A DNA stretch of 58,810 bases, taken from the NCBI RefSeq assembly GCF_017656375.1, contig NZ_JACDOB010000008.1, positions 1 to 58,810 of the forward strand. Reading direction: 5' to 3'. Numbering within the stretch: the stretch's first letter is position 1; every line of letters begins with the position of its first letter. A model generated the notes under the pieces. It saw nothing but the letters and a program-made list of their open reading frames with translations. It had not been told where the DNA came from and did no database searches. The DNA comes from Thermovirga sp. Its GTDB lineage: Bacteria > Synergistota > Synergistia > Synergistales > Thermovirgaceae. Shown here one piece after another: positions 31,446 through 39,116 of this stretch. The translations under genes were made by a program, and so were the position numbers.

Positions 31446-31475
31446 AACAATACACGTAAGTATTGTTATTGTCAA
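31446..31475 (-). promoter_or_regulatory. feoAB promoter with an 8-bp inverted-repeat operator
   Basis: On the minus strand, TTGACA (31470-31475), a 17-bp spacer and TATTGT (31447-31452). The perfect inverted repeat AACAATAC-N6-GTATTGTT (31446-31467) covers the -10 and most of the spacer, so a bound repressor would block polymerase. The sequence is not the classical Fur 7-1-7 or DtxR site, so the regulator is not named. Confidence 0.7.
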
Positions 31476-31551
31476 TATCCTTTATCAATAACTGATTTTG
31501 TGCGCTTATTTTGCTTGACGAGCCATCATGAAAGAGTAATATTGTTGTTAG

Positions 31552-31566
31552 TGATAATAATAATCA
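31552..31566 (+). promoter_or_regulatory. Fur-box-like site before the NifX-like/Mrp pair
   Basis: TGATAATAATAATCA differs from the Fur 7-1-7 consensus TGATAATNATTATCA at one position. It lies 22 bases before the TTG start and near the expected transcription start of a TTGACG/TAATAT promoter (from 31514). A fur-family gene is at 39106. Confidence 0.55.
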
Positions 31567-31587
31567 AAAACAGGAGGTGCTAGTCAT

Positions 31588-31929
31588 TTGCAACGTTTAA
31601 TTGCTGTCCCCTCAGATGGGAAAACTGCAGATTCCCAGATTTCTGACAGGTTTGCCAGAGCCTCATTTTTCCTCGTTTTTGACGAGGAAGGGTTATTACG
31701 GGAAGTTATAGAAAACAAAGCAAAAGAAGCAGGTCACGGTGCAGGAGGCCAGGCGGTCCAAGAGCTATCGAGGTCGGGAGTTTTCGTGGTTTTGGCCCCA
31801 AGGATAGGGCCGAAGGCACAGGCTGCTTTGAATGCGGCAGGAATGGAGTTTTACGAAGTCAAAAATTGCAATACGTGCAAACAAGCTGTTGAGGAATATA
31901 TAAACAAAGGCCCTTACAAGGAGAGATGA
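31588..31929 (+). CDS. NifX/NifB-like dinitrogenase iron-molybdenum cofactor-binding family protein
   Basis: 113 aa in the small ribonuclease H-like fold group (MTH1175-like) related to the cofactor-binding parts of NifX and NifB. Features are SDGKTADSQISDRFARASFFLVFDEE, the AGGQAVQEL segment and a C-terminal YEVKNCNTCKQAV with CxxC that could hold metal. No nitrogenase genes are present, so the role is in Fe-S or metal cofactor handling, not nitrogen fixation. The start is TTG 31588, 8 nt after AGGAGGTG. It overlaps or abuts the Mrp-type ATPase gene, a frequent pairing. Confidence 0.85.
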   Translation: MQRLIAVPSDGKTADSQISDRFARASFFLVFDEEGLLREVIENKAKEAGHGAGGQAVQELSRSGVFVVLAPRIGPKAQAALNAAGMEFYEVKNCNTCKQAVEEYINKGPYKER

Positions 31930-31931
31930 AA

Positions 31932-32732
31932 ATGGCAGAAATGAAAGATCCAGGAGGCTTACCTCCTAAGACCAAAAAAGGTATCAAACATATAATAGCA
32001 GTGGGAAGCGGAAAGGGTGGAGTTGGCAAAAGTACCCTTTCGGCACTGTTGGCTGTTGCCCTTGCAAAAGAAGGATTGAAGGTGGGAATTTTAGACGCAG
32101 ATGTAACAGGACCATCCATACCTAAATTGCTTGGAGTGCGAGAAAAACCTTTTGTAACCGACAAAGGGGTAATACCACCCAAAAGCAGTTGGCTTGGCAT
32201 TAAAGTGATGTCCGTAAACCTTGTGCTGGATGACCCCTCTAAGCCAGTTGTTTGGAGAGGCCCTTTGATAGGCAAAGCTATAATGCAGTTTTGGGAAGAC
32301 ATAAATTGGGAGGATACTGAATACCTGGTTGTGGATTTGCCTCCTGGTACGGCTGATGCAGTGCTTACAGTCATGCAGCTTATAGACTTGGACGGTGTTG
32401 TTATGGTAAGCACCCCGCAGGGTCTATCTTCGCTTATTGTTGAGAAAATGATGCATATGGCAAAGATGCTTGAAGTCCCCTTGATAGGGATTGTGGAGAA
32501 TATGGGATATGCAGTTTGTCCTCATTGTGGCGAAAGGTGGGATCTGTATGGCCCCAGCCATATTGACCAACTGAAAGAAAAGTGGGAAGTTCCCATTCTT
32601 GTTGGGTTGCCGGTGGATAGAGAAATTTCAATCTTGGGTGATTCAGGAAGGTTAGAACATTACACCAACGATGCAATTTTGAAAAAATTGGCTGACGGGG
32701 TCCTATCAGCTTTGAACAAAACCGTTGCATAG
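31932..32732 (+). CDS. Mrp/NBP35-type Fe-S cluster carrier ATPase
   Basis: 266 aa. Deviant Walker A GSGKGGVGKST, switch DADVTGPSIPKLLG, and the block VDLPPGTADAVLTVMQ define the Mrp/ApbC family of P-loop proteins that carry and deliver [4Fe-4S] clusters. The cluster-binding pair is visible as CPHCGE near residue 195. ATG 31932 is 6 nt after AAGGAGAG; an ATG at 31926 lies right against it. It probably works with the NifX-like protein encoded just upstream. A terminator follows. Confidence 0.92.
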   Translation: MAEMKDPGGLPPKTKKGIKHIIAVGSGKGGVGKSTLSALLAVALAKEGLKVGILDADVTGPSIPKLLGVREKPFVTDKGVIPPKSSWLGIKVMSVNLVLDDPSKPVVWRGPLIGKAIMQFWEDINWEDTEYLVVDLPPGTADAVLTVMQLIDLDGVVMVSTPQGLSSLIVEKMMHMAKMLEVPLIGIVENMGYAVCPHCGERWDLYGPSHIDQLKEKWEVPILVGLPVDREISILGDSGRLEHYTNDAILKKLADGVLSALNKTVA

Positions 32733-32761
32733 CTGATTGTGCGGCTAACTGTAAGAAAGAA

Positions 32762-32808
32762 GGGTAAGAGTTGAGGCAAAACTGCTTCAACCCTTATCCT
32801 TTTGTTTT
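32762..32808 (+). terminator. Rho-independent terminator after the Mrp ATPase gene
   Basis: A 16-position stem (32762-32777 with 32784-32799) has one mismatch and two wobble pairs around a 6-nt loop, followed by TTTTGTTTT. Confidence 0.85.
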
Positions 32809-32861
32809 ATGAGATCAAAGGAAAAGTTGTATAAATTAATGCAAGTTAACATAAAATGCAA

Positions 32862-32891
32862 TTGACCATCTTAAGTATGAGATAGTAAAAT
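32862..32891 (+). promoter_or_regulatory. Candidate promoter of the TRAP transporter operon
   Basis: TTGACC (32862-32867) and TAAAAT (32886-32891) with an 18-bp spacer, 42 bases before the dctP start, downstream of the terminator of the previous operon. Confidence 0.5.
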
Positions 32892-32932
32892 GCCTAATAG
32901 TTTATTTAGCTTGATAAAAGGAGGAAGGGTTG

Positions 32933-33985
32933 ATGAAAGTAGAGATGAGAAGATTCCTGGTGGTGTTTCTGTTAGTAGGGGCTTTGCTTTTAAATGGTGC
33001 AGTTGGAGCCATGGCCGTTACGGTGAAGATGTCTTACAATGGTCCTCCGGATCCGAAGAACAATGCCGTTCATGCATTTGCAGTAAACTTCAAGAAGTTT
33101 GTTGAGGAAGGAACACAAGGCAGGCTTCAAATAGAACTTTTCCCAGATAGCCAGTTAGGTACTGAAGAAGAAAGGATGGAGCTTTTGATGAAGTCGGGGC
33201 TAAATCAACCTATCATCAATGTAGCTTCTTTTGCGGGAGTAGCTCCTGTTTTCCCTGAGATATACGCTTCATCTGTACCGTTTATGTTCAATAGCTATGA
33301 AGCTGCTCATTATTTCTTTGATAACAGCCGTTACTGGAAAAAAGCTCAAGAAGAGTTTCGCAATAGGACAGGTGCTGTCTTATTGGAAGCAGTTGAAGAA
33401 GGTGGCTTTTTGGCCTTTACTAACTCTAAGAAACCCATTCATCGCCCCGCAGATTTTAAGGGGTTGAAGTTCAGGGCCATGGACGAGGGGCAGATAGCTA
33501 TATACAAAGCCTTTGGTGCCAGTGGTACCCCGATCCCTTGGACGGAGCTTTATATGGCCTTGAAAACGGGAGTTGTTGATGGGCAGATGAATCCTGCGAT
33601 GTACATAATAATTGGAAGCCTTTTCGAAGTTCAAAAATATATGACCCTTGCTAATATTCAATACTCCGATCAGTTCTTGGTGATGAATGGAGACCTCTTT
33701 GATTCCCTCTCAAAGGCAGATCAAGAAGTTGTCCTGAAGGCTGCAAAAGAGGCTAATCGGATTAGCAGGAAAGAAGTAGAAGAGGCCGACTCGAAGCAAA
33801 TAGAGTTCCTGAAAGAAAAAGGCATGGAGGTTTATGCTCCTACACCAGAAGAAATGAAAGAATTCAGGTCCATAGGTCAACCTGGTTATATCGAGTGGCT
33901 TAAGAGTAAGGTTCCTGCTGATTGGATGAAGTTGGCATTGGAATGTGCAGAAAATGCCAATAAGGTTGCCTCAGGAGGGAATTAA
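32933..33985 (+). CDS. dctP: TRAP transporter substrate-binding protein (DctP family)
   Basis: 350 aa. A signal peptide (MKVEMRRF, hydrophobic core, GAMA) is followed by a DctP fold: YNGPPDPKNNAVHAF, FPDSQLGTEEERMELL, GLKFRAMDEGQIAIYKAFGASGTPIPW and ELYMALKTGVVDGQMNP. The conserved Arg that contacts a substrate carboxylate fits the KFRAM position, so an organic acid or acidic sugar is the expected cargo. The ATG at 32933 is 8 nt after GGAGG. First gene of dctPQM and a VanX-like dipeptidase. Confidence 0.92.
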   Translation: MKVEMRRFLVVFLLVGALLLNGAVGAMAVTVKMSYNGPPDPKNNAVHAFAVNFKKFVEEGTQGRLQIELFPDSQLGTEEERMELLMKSGLNQPIINVASFAGVAPVFPEIYASSVPFMFNSYEAAHYFFDNSRYWKKAQEEFRNRTGAVLLEAVEEGGFLAFTNSKKPIHRPADFKGLKFRAMDEGQIAIYKAFGASGTPIPWTELYMALKTGVVDGQMNPAMYIIIGSLFEVQKYMTLANIQYSDQFLVMNGDLFDSLSKADQEVVLKAAKEANRISRKEVEEADSKQIEFLKEKGMEVYAPTPEEMKEFRSIGQPGYIEWLKSKVPADWMKLALECAENANKVASGGN

Positions 33986-34482
33986 TGGAACATAGAGGTT
34001 TGGCCGTCCTGGAAAAGTTTTCCAGATTAGTTGAGGCGACAAGCGCCGTTCTTGCAGGGGGCCTGTTAATAATAAATATCGTTGATATAGTGATGGGTAT
34101 AGTTTTTCGTTACGTTTTGAAAAATTCGGTGATATGGACGGAAGAGGTGGCCAGGTATTCTTTGGTTTGGCTTGTCATGCTTGGGGCCGCAGGAGCGCTG
34201 GCCAAAGGGGATCATATGGCAATAGATTTCCTTGTCCCCAAATTCCCCGGGTGGCTTAAAAAAACCTCTGAAGTTCTGAGATTAGGCATACAGCTTGTAG
34301 TACTTTTTGTCCTCATCTGGTATGGGGCGATGAATGTAAGAGGAACATGGCACATGAAGACGATGGCCCTGGGGATCCCCAAGGCCATCGTCCTCATGGC
34401 GGTACCCCTGGGCATGTCAATCTTGCTGCTGCAGCTTGTGATATTGGAGTTCATAAAAGCCAGAAAGGATGAGAACAAATGA
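33985..34482 (+). CDS. dctQ: TRAP transporter small membrane subunit (DctQ family)
   Basis: 165 aa with four hydrophobic segments, as usual for DctQ. The family motif region VIWTEEVARYSLVWLVMLGAAGALAKGDHM is clear. It forms the membrane complex with DctM, driven by a sodium or proton gradient. It starts on the base after the dctP stop region (shared base at 33985) and overlaps dctM by 4 nt. Confidence 0.92.
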   Translation: MEHRGLAVLEKFSRLVEATSAVLAGGLLIINIVDIVMGIVFRYVLKNSVIWTEEVARYSLVWLVMLGAAGALAKGDHMAIDFLVPKFPGWLKKTSEVLRLGIQLVVLFVLIWYGAMNVRGTWHMKTMALGIPKAIVLMAVPLGMSILLLQLVILEFIKARKDENK

Positions 34483-35768
34483 TTCTGGCGCTGCTTTTGG
34501 TGTTTTTCTCACAGATGGTTATAGGTGTTCCCCTTTATGCATCTTTACTTTTCACAGGCCTGGTGGGTTTGCTAGTTACAGGCAATGTCACCTTGATAAG
34601 GGTCATCCCACAACAGTTTTTTGGAGGTATGGATGTTTTTTCTTTGATGGCTATTCCATTTTTTATTCTTGTTGGGAATTTGATGAATCGCTCTGGTTTG
34701 ACCGATAGATTGATAGATTTCAGTAGGCTCCTAATAGGAAGTGTGAGAGGTGGGCTCGGTTATGTTAACGTAGTTGCCGGGATAATTTTGGCCGGAGTCA
34801 ATGGGTCGGCTGCTGCAGATGCTTCTGCTTTAGGTTCTATACTGATACCTGCCATGGAAAAAGAAGGTTTCCCAAAGGCTTATGCTGCAGGGCTCACGGC
34901 TGGAAGCTCTCTGATAGGGCCCATAATCCCGCCAAGCATATTCATGATCATCTACGCTTCCATGACCAACACCTCTGTGGGAGGGCTTTTTATAGCTGGG
35001 ATTCTGCCAGGTATCGTTTTAGGAATGGCTTTTATGGTCATGAACTGGCTGTATTCTAGACGGTACAACCTTCCAGTAAATGACCCTAAAGAGGTAAGAA
35101 AGGAAGCAAAAAACATACTTAAAAGAGCTTCCATAGCCTTAATAGCTCCTTTCATAATAATAGGAGGAATAGTAACAGGGGTAGTGACTCCCACGGAATC
35201 TGGAGCGCTTGCGGTTGTTTACTGCCTTATAGCCGGATGGCTTGTAACTAGGGAATTGACTCTAATAAGCCTTTGGGAAGCTATCTATGAAACCCTTAGG
35301 CTGACTAGCGCAGTTTTTTTGATAATGGGAGCTGCTACAGTTGTGGGGTGGTTTCTGAAATGGGAAAGGGTGACCCACAAGTTTGCATCTTTGCTAGTGT
35401 CCATGGGATTGCTAGATCACCCGTGGCTGTTGTTGGTCGTTTTGAGCCTTATTACCTTTGTCATCGGGATGTTTATGGAGGAAGTGGCTGTATTGACACT
35501 GCTCACTCCTATATTCTATCCGCTGGCTATGAAGGCAGGAGTAGATCCCTTTCATTTTGGAATCGTTATGACCTTAAACGTGACTATTGCCTTGATAACC
35601 CCTCCAGTAGGGGCTTGTAATTACATCGTGGCCGCCGTGGGAAAGGTCCCCTTAGGTGATCTATTCAGGGAGATATGGCCCTTCATTAGTGTAGCTATGG
35701 TTGTTCTTTTGGCTATAATCACGTTTCCCTTCATAACTGTCACATTGCCCAGGATATTAGGTTTATAA
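34479..35768 (+). CDS. dctM: TRAP transporter large membrane subunit (DctM family)
   Basis: 429 aa, the normal length, with about twelve transmembrane helices. Conserved DctM blocks include MAIPFFILVGNLMNRSGLTDRLI, GGLGYVNVVAGIILAGVNGSAAADASALGS, AGSSLIGPIIPPSIFMIIY and LITPPVGACNYIVAAVG. It is the transport channel subunit. It overlaps dctQ by 4 nt and is followed 24 bp later by the VanX-like gene in what looks like one transcript. Confidence 0.95.
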   Translation: MILALLLVFFSQMVIGVPLYASLLFTGLVGLLVTGNVTLIRVIPQQFFGGMDVFSLMAIPFFILVGNLMNRSGLTDRLIDFSRLLIGSVRGGLGYVNVVAGIILAGVNGSAAADASALGSILIPAMEKEGFPKAYAAGLTAGSSLIGPIIPPSIFMIIYASMTNTSVGGLFIAGILPGIVLGMAFMVMNWLYSRRYNLPVNDPKEVRKEAKNILKRASIALIAPFIIIGGIVTGVVTPTESGALAVVYCLIAGWLVTRELTLISLWEAIYETLRLTSAVFLIMGAATVVGWFLKWERVTHKFASLLVSMGLLDHPWLLLVVLSLITFVIGMFMEEVAVLTLLTPIFYPLAMKAGVDPFHFGIVMTLNVTIALITPPVGACNYIVAAVGKVPLGDLFREIWPFISVAMVVLLAIITFPFITVTLPRILGL

Positions 35769-35792
35769 GGCCAGAGTATTGGGAGGTGGAAA

Positions 35793-36512
35793 ATGATCTT
35801 AAAAGAAAAGACACATTCAAATATACCTTTTGTGCCTAAACTAGAAGAAAACGGGGAACCTCTTATACCTGCAAGCTGTTATCCTGAAAGGATCTTGGTC
35901 AGGCCTCAATATTTCATACAGGGGCTTGAGGGAAGTATTCCTGAGTGTTATGTAAGGCGAGGGGTTTATGAAAGGCTTGTTGAGGCTGCAGAAAGTTTAC
36001 CTAAAGGATGGAAGCTTATCCTTCTGGATTGCTGGAGGTCTTTAGAGCTCCAGAAAACCTTGTTTTTCAAAATATGCAAGGAATTGCGAGAATCGAATAA
36101 AGATCTTACTGAAGAAGAGATTAGGAAGAAAGCCGAGACATTTGTGGCTTTGCCTTCAGAGGATCCAATGCACCCTCCAGGTCATGCTACAGGCGGTGCT
36201 GTGGATCTGACCATAAGCGACGCAAAAGGCAGGATCTTGTATATGGGCTCAGACTTTGATGAGACAACAGAGCGTTCTTTTACAAATTATTACAAGGATT
36301 TAGTGAAAGAGGGGAAGGCTCTTTCAGGAAGAGAAAAAGAGGCCATGAGAAATAGGGACATACTTCTGGAAGTAATGGAAAGATCCGGTTTCTCTAATTA
36401 CCCGAAGGAATGGTGGCACTTCGATTTTGGCAACATAAATTGGGCTATTAGGACTGGGGCAAGAAAAGCTATTTACGGGAAAACCTCACCAAATTTTAGA
36501 TGGGCGGGCTAG
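35793..36512 (+). CDS. D-alanyl-D-alanine dipeptidase (VanX/DdpX family)
   Basis: 239 aa. The zinc site is readable as HPPGHATGGAVD (H-x6-D) and the later EWWHFDFG (catalytic Glu and third His ligand). LLDCWRS is also a family block. VanX-type enzymes hydrolyse D-Ala-D-Ala in the cytosol; without vanHA genes nearby this is more likely cell-wall dipeptide catabolism than glycopeptide resistance. Being last in a TRAP operon is unusual and hints that the transporter brings in a related peptide or a D-amino-acid-derived acid (inference). GGGAGGTGG precedes the ATG. Confidence 0.88.
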   Translation: MILKEKTHSNIPFVPKLEENGEPLIPASCYPERILVRPQYFIQGLEGSIPECYVRRGVYERLVEAAESLPKGWKLILLDCWRSLELQKTLFFKICKELRESNKDLTEEEIRKKAETFVALPSEDPMHPPGHATGGAVDLTISDAKGRILYMGSDFDETTERSFTNYYKDLVKEGKALSGREKEAMRNRDILLEVMERSGFSNYPKEWWHFDFGNINWAIRTGARKAIYGKTSPNFRWAG

Positions 36513-36538
36513 GCTTTGTAGTTCGGCGGCCCGCCATC
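36499..36538. terminator. Bidirectional terminator between the VanX-like gene and the MinD-like operon
   Basis: GATGGGCGGGC (36499-36509) pairs with GCCCGCCATC (36529-36538) with one bulged G. The plus strand continues ATTATTTT. It serves convergent genes and overlaps the end of the dipeptidase gene. Confidence 0.7.
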
Positions 36539-36552
36539 CATTATTTTCACTT

Positions 36553-37416
36553 TCAGCCTAAAAGTTCAAAAACCTTTTTCACTATATTATCTATCTCTGC
36601 TTTCATTTCTTTTAAAGGAATCTTTCTTTCCGAAATAGCTCTTGGAATGTCTTCAGAAAATGGGATTTCTCCAATTATAGGAATGTTGTCTTTAAAACAC
36701 TCCTCTTTGATTTTAGCTGAGATGTTTGGTGAAAGATCAGCTTTGTTTATGACAACCCCCATGGGAACAGAAAAGCGCCTGGCTACCTGGGCCAATCTTT
36801 TTAAGTCTGAAAGGGCGCTCATGGAGGGTTCTGTTACAGTTATAGTAAAGTTACATCCTGTAATTGAAGAGATGGCTGGACAAGCTACCCCCGGAGGCCC
36901 ATCGGTTATGATGTAGGGAATTCCCTCTTTTGACGCCGTTTCTTTTGCCTTTTCCCTTAAAATTTGTACAAGCTTACCCGAATTTTCTCCTCCTGGAAAG
37001 AGCTGGGCGTGCCACATAGGACCAAAGTCAGTGGTGCTCTCATAGTAAGTTCCTTGCCTTGTGGGCACCATAGAAATTGCACTAGTGGGACATACATAGG
37101 CGCAGGTAGCACATCCTTCGCAGAAATGGGTATCTACTACCGCCTTGCCATTAATCATGGAGATTGAGTTAAAACGGCAGCTTTCAATACAACGATTGCA
37201 ACCGATGCATTTAGACGGATCCACTTGTGCAGTATCCATGCCCCAAAAAGCGTAATCAGTTTTTATGGAGGGGTTCAATAAAATATAAAGATCTGGAGCG
37301 TCTACATCAGCATCGCATAAGGCCACTTTGCCCAAAGATGCAGCGAGAGCTGAGGTTAGAGTGGTCTTTCCAGTTCCTCCCTTTCCACTGGTAACGACGA
37401 TTTCTTTAGGTCTCAT
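36553..37416 (-). CDS. MinD-superfamily P-loop ATPase with inserted ferredoxin domain (second copy)
   Basis: 287 aa. Deviant Walker A TSGKGGTGKTTL (about 9-20), then two [4Fe-4S] ferredoxin motifs in the middle of the domain: CIGCNRCIESC and CEGCATCAYVC followed by PTSAI. The ATPase fold then resumes with TDGPPGVACPA and VINKADLS. Family members occur in anaerobes next to NifX-like proteins and in the Orp complex of sulfate reducers. They are thought to handle Fe-S or metal cofactors, but the reaction is unknown. It overlaps the paralogue upstream by 4 nt, and both follow a NifX-like gene. Confidence 0.9.
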   Translation of the reverse strand: MRPKEIVVTSGKGGTGKTTLTSALAASLGKVALCDADVDAPDLYILLNPSIKTDYAFWGMDTAQVDPSKCIGCNRCIESCRFNSISMINGKAVVDTHFCEGCATCAYVCPTSAISMVPTRQGTYYESTTDFGPMWHAQLFPGGENSGKLVQILREKAKETASKEGIPYIITDGPPGVACPAISSITGCNFTITVTEPSMSALSDLKRLAQVARRFSVPMGVVINKADLSPNISAKIKEECFKDNIPIIGEIPFSEDIPRAISERKIPLKEMKAEIDNIVKKVFELLG

Positions 37417-38261
37417 TTTGCAACCCTCTCTTCAAAATAATTCCATATATCAGATATTTTTTGCTGCCATAGGGGATCACTTTTGGCTGGAGGAATACCT
37501 TCGGCGTAGGAGGCTGCTATATGCCTGCTAAAAGGGAAATGGCCAAGGACTGGCACATTGAAATCCCTGCACAGTTCTTCAACATTTTCCGATGCGATAC
37601 CAGATTTGTTGACCACTACTCCGATGGGCTTCTTTAGCGGAATTATCGCCTCAAGGGCAAGTTTTAAATCCGCTAACCCGAAGGGAGTAGGCTCTGTTAC
37701 CAGTAATACAGCATCGGCCTTCCTTACACCTGCAACCATAGGACACGAGGTACCAGGAGCACAATCTATTACTTTGGGCTTTTCTATAGCCATGGCAGCA
37801 TCAACTACAGCTTCCACTATTGGCACAGGGTTGGGCATTCCAAGCATCAAACGCCCTTCTAGGAGTTCTATATTTCTTGATAGGTAATGGCGTATCTCTC
37901 CTATTGGTTTTTCTGTTTCTGATATGGCCTTCGTAGGGCAAACCAAAGAGCAAAGACCACAGCCATGACAGAGGTCATTCACCATAGGGATATTGTTTCC
38001 AAACATATTTAAAGCTCCGAAGCGACAGGCATCAGTGCACTTGCCACATCTTGTGCATAGCTCTTCTTTTATTACTGGAATTTGTAAGTTTACCAACGAG
38101 CTTTCTAGAGGTTTTAAATTCAAAAGAAGAGCCAGATTTGGTTCTTCCACATCAGCATCTACTAAAAGGACTCCCTCTTTGGTTACTCCAAAAGATGAGG
38201 CAAAACTACTTTTGCCTGTTCCTCCCTTACCGCTTGCTACGGCCAATGTCAGATCAGACAT
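37413..38261 (-). CDS. MinD-superfamily P-loop ATPase with inserted ferredoxin domain (first copy)
   Basis: 282 aa, paralogous to the next gene. Walker A is ASGKGGTGKSS (about 9-19). Inserted clusters are CTRCGKCTDAC and CHGCGLCSLVC followed by PTKAI. The later block IDCAPGTSCPMVAG corresponds to the switch II region. As the two ATPases are always found as a pair in such loci, a heterodimer is plausible. It starts 18 bp after the NifX-like gene in an operon with a Fur-box-like promoter. Confidence 0.9.
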   Translation of the reverse strand: MSDLTLAVASGKGGTGKSSFASSFGVTKEGVLLVDADVEEPNLALLLNLKPLESSLVNLQIPVIKEELCTRCGKCTDACRFGALNMFGNNIPMVNDLCHGCGLCSLVCPTKAISETEKPIGEIRHYLSRNIELLEGRLMLGMPNPVPIVEAVVDAAMAIEKPKVIDCAPGTSCPMVAGVRKADAVLLVTEPTPFGLADLKLALEAIIPLKKPIGVVVNKSGIASENVEELCRDFNVPVLGHFPFSRHIAASYAEGIPPAKSDPLWQQKISDIWNYFEERVAK

Positions 38262-38279
38262 ACGAGAATGGGCCTCCTT

Positions 38280-38612
38280 TTAATGATGGTCACAGGCACT
38301 TGGGCCGGTTTGAAGGGTGCCTTCACAGTATTTTTGTACGACTTCCTCTACAGGACCCTTTGCTCCTATTACTGGTGTTATACCCTGCTCTTTGAACAGT
38401 TGGACTGCACGAGGCCCCATTCCACCTGCTATGATCGCATCAACTCCAAAACTAGCCATCCATTTAGGCAAGAATCCTGGTGTATGTCCAGGGTTTGCCA
38501 ACTCTTCTTTTTCCACAATCTTATTTTCTTGGATAGTGAAGATAGCATAAGAAGGAGCATGACCGAAATGTTCGCAGACATTTCCGTTCTCCATCGCTAC
38601 AGCAATTTTCAT
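38280..38612 (-). CDS. NifX/NifB-like cofactor-binding family protein, second copy
   Basis: 110 aa. MKIAVAMENGNVCEHFGHAPSYAIF is the usual N-terminus of this family, and IIAGGMGPRAVQLFKEQGI the conserved core. The tail ends SACDHH, a possible metal site. ATG 38612 is 8 nt after GAGG; a GTG at 38621 is also in frame. It heads an operon with two MinD-ferredoxin ATPases, the arrangement of Orp-like metal-cofactor clusters. It is distinct from the first NifX-like protein, which is coupled to Mrp. Confidence 0.87.
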   Translation of the reverse strand: MKIAVAMENGNVCEHFGHAPSYAIFTIQENKIVEKEELANPGHTPGFLPKWMASFGVDAIIAGGMGPRAVQLFKEQGITPVIGAKGPVEEVVQKYCEGTLQTGPSACDHH

Positions 38613-38663
38613 ATTTATCACCTCGGTTATATAGGATTAATGTATGGTACACTCCAATAATAA

Positions 38664-38691
38664 CGATAATTGTTATCAATATTATTGTCAA
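38664..38691 (-). promoter_or_regulatory. Promoter with Fur-box-like site for the NifX-like/MinD-ferredoxin operon
   Basis: On the minus strand TTGACA (38686-38691), a 17-bp spacer and TATCGT (38663-38668). The plus-strand sequence CGATAATTGTTATCA (38664-38678) matches the Fur 7-1-7 consensus at all but two positions and overlaps the -10 and spacer. Iron control by the Fur-family protein encoded about 0.4 kb away (39106-39675) is a natural reading. Confidence 0.55.
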
Positions 38692-38714
38692 CAACTATAA
38701 ATTGCGCGTGGATA

Positions 38715-39116
38715 TTAAGGTTTTGCCTTTACTGCTATAAATATTCCTTTGGCTGAAGAGTTTCTTTGCTTCCACGTTCCTTCCATGCGATAGGAGAAAT
38801 TTATTTTTCCTCTGAATAAAATAGATTTTTGAGAAGTGTAAAACTCACAGATTCCATTGTGAGAACAGAAGCCCTCTAAAGGTACACTATTCGGGTTTTT
38901 ACGAATAGTAATAGATCCCTTTATGGTTCCTGTTTCTGATATGGTGATGATAAAAGTTCCATAATCATCCCCTACGTAGGTGCCTACATATTCCCCTATA
39001 AAGCTTTCGGCTATGGGAACAGCAAAACATTGAGCACAAACATAATGTACTCCAAAAAAACAAATGAAATGCCAAGTTAATACTACTGTAAATAGGATGG
39101 CAATTCTAGCTTTCAT
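38715..39116 (-). CDS. Small exported protein of unknown function
   Basis: 133 aa from the ATG at 39116, which follows GATGGGGGC. A signal-peptide-like start (MKARIAILFTVVLTW, ending near VCAQ) precedes a beta-strand-rich body: FIGEYVGTYVGDDYGTFIITISETGTIKGSITI and a second half with NFSYRMEGTW. The regular gly/thr strands suggest a small beta-barrel or sandwich domain outside the cytoplasm. It contains a few cysteines (about positions 30, 84 and 90) that could pair. It overlaps the end of the Fur-family gene by 11 nt and may be co-expressed with it. No family recognised. Confidence 0.6.
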   Translation of the reverse strand: MKARIAILFTVVLTWHFICFFGVHYVCAQCFAVPIAESFIGEYVGTYVGDDYGTFIITISETGTIKGSITIRKNPNSVPLEGFCSHNGICEFYTSQKSILFRGKINFSYRMEGTWKQRNSSAKGIFIAVKAKP

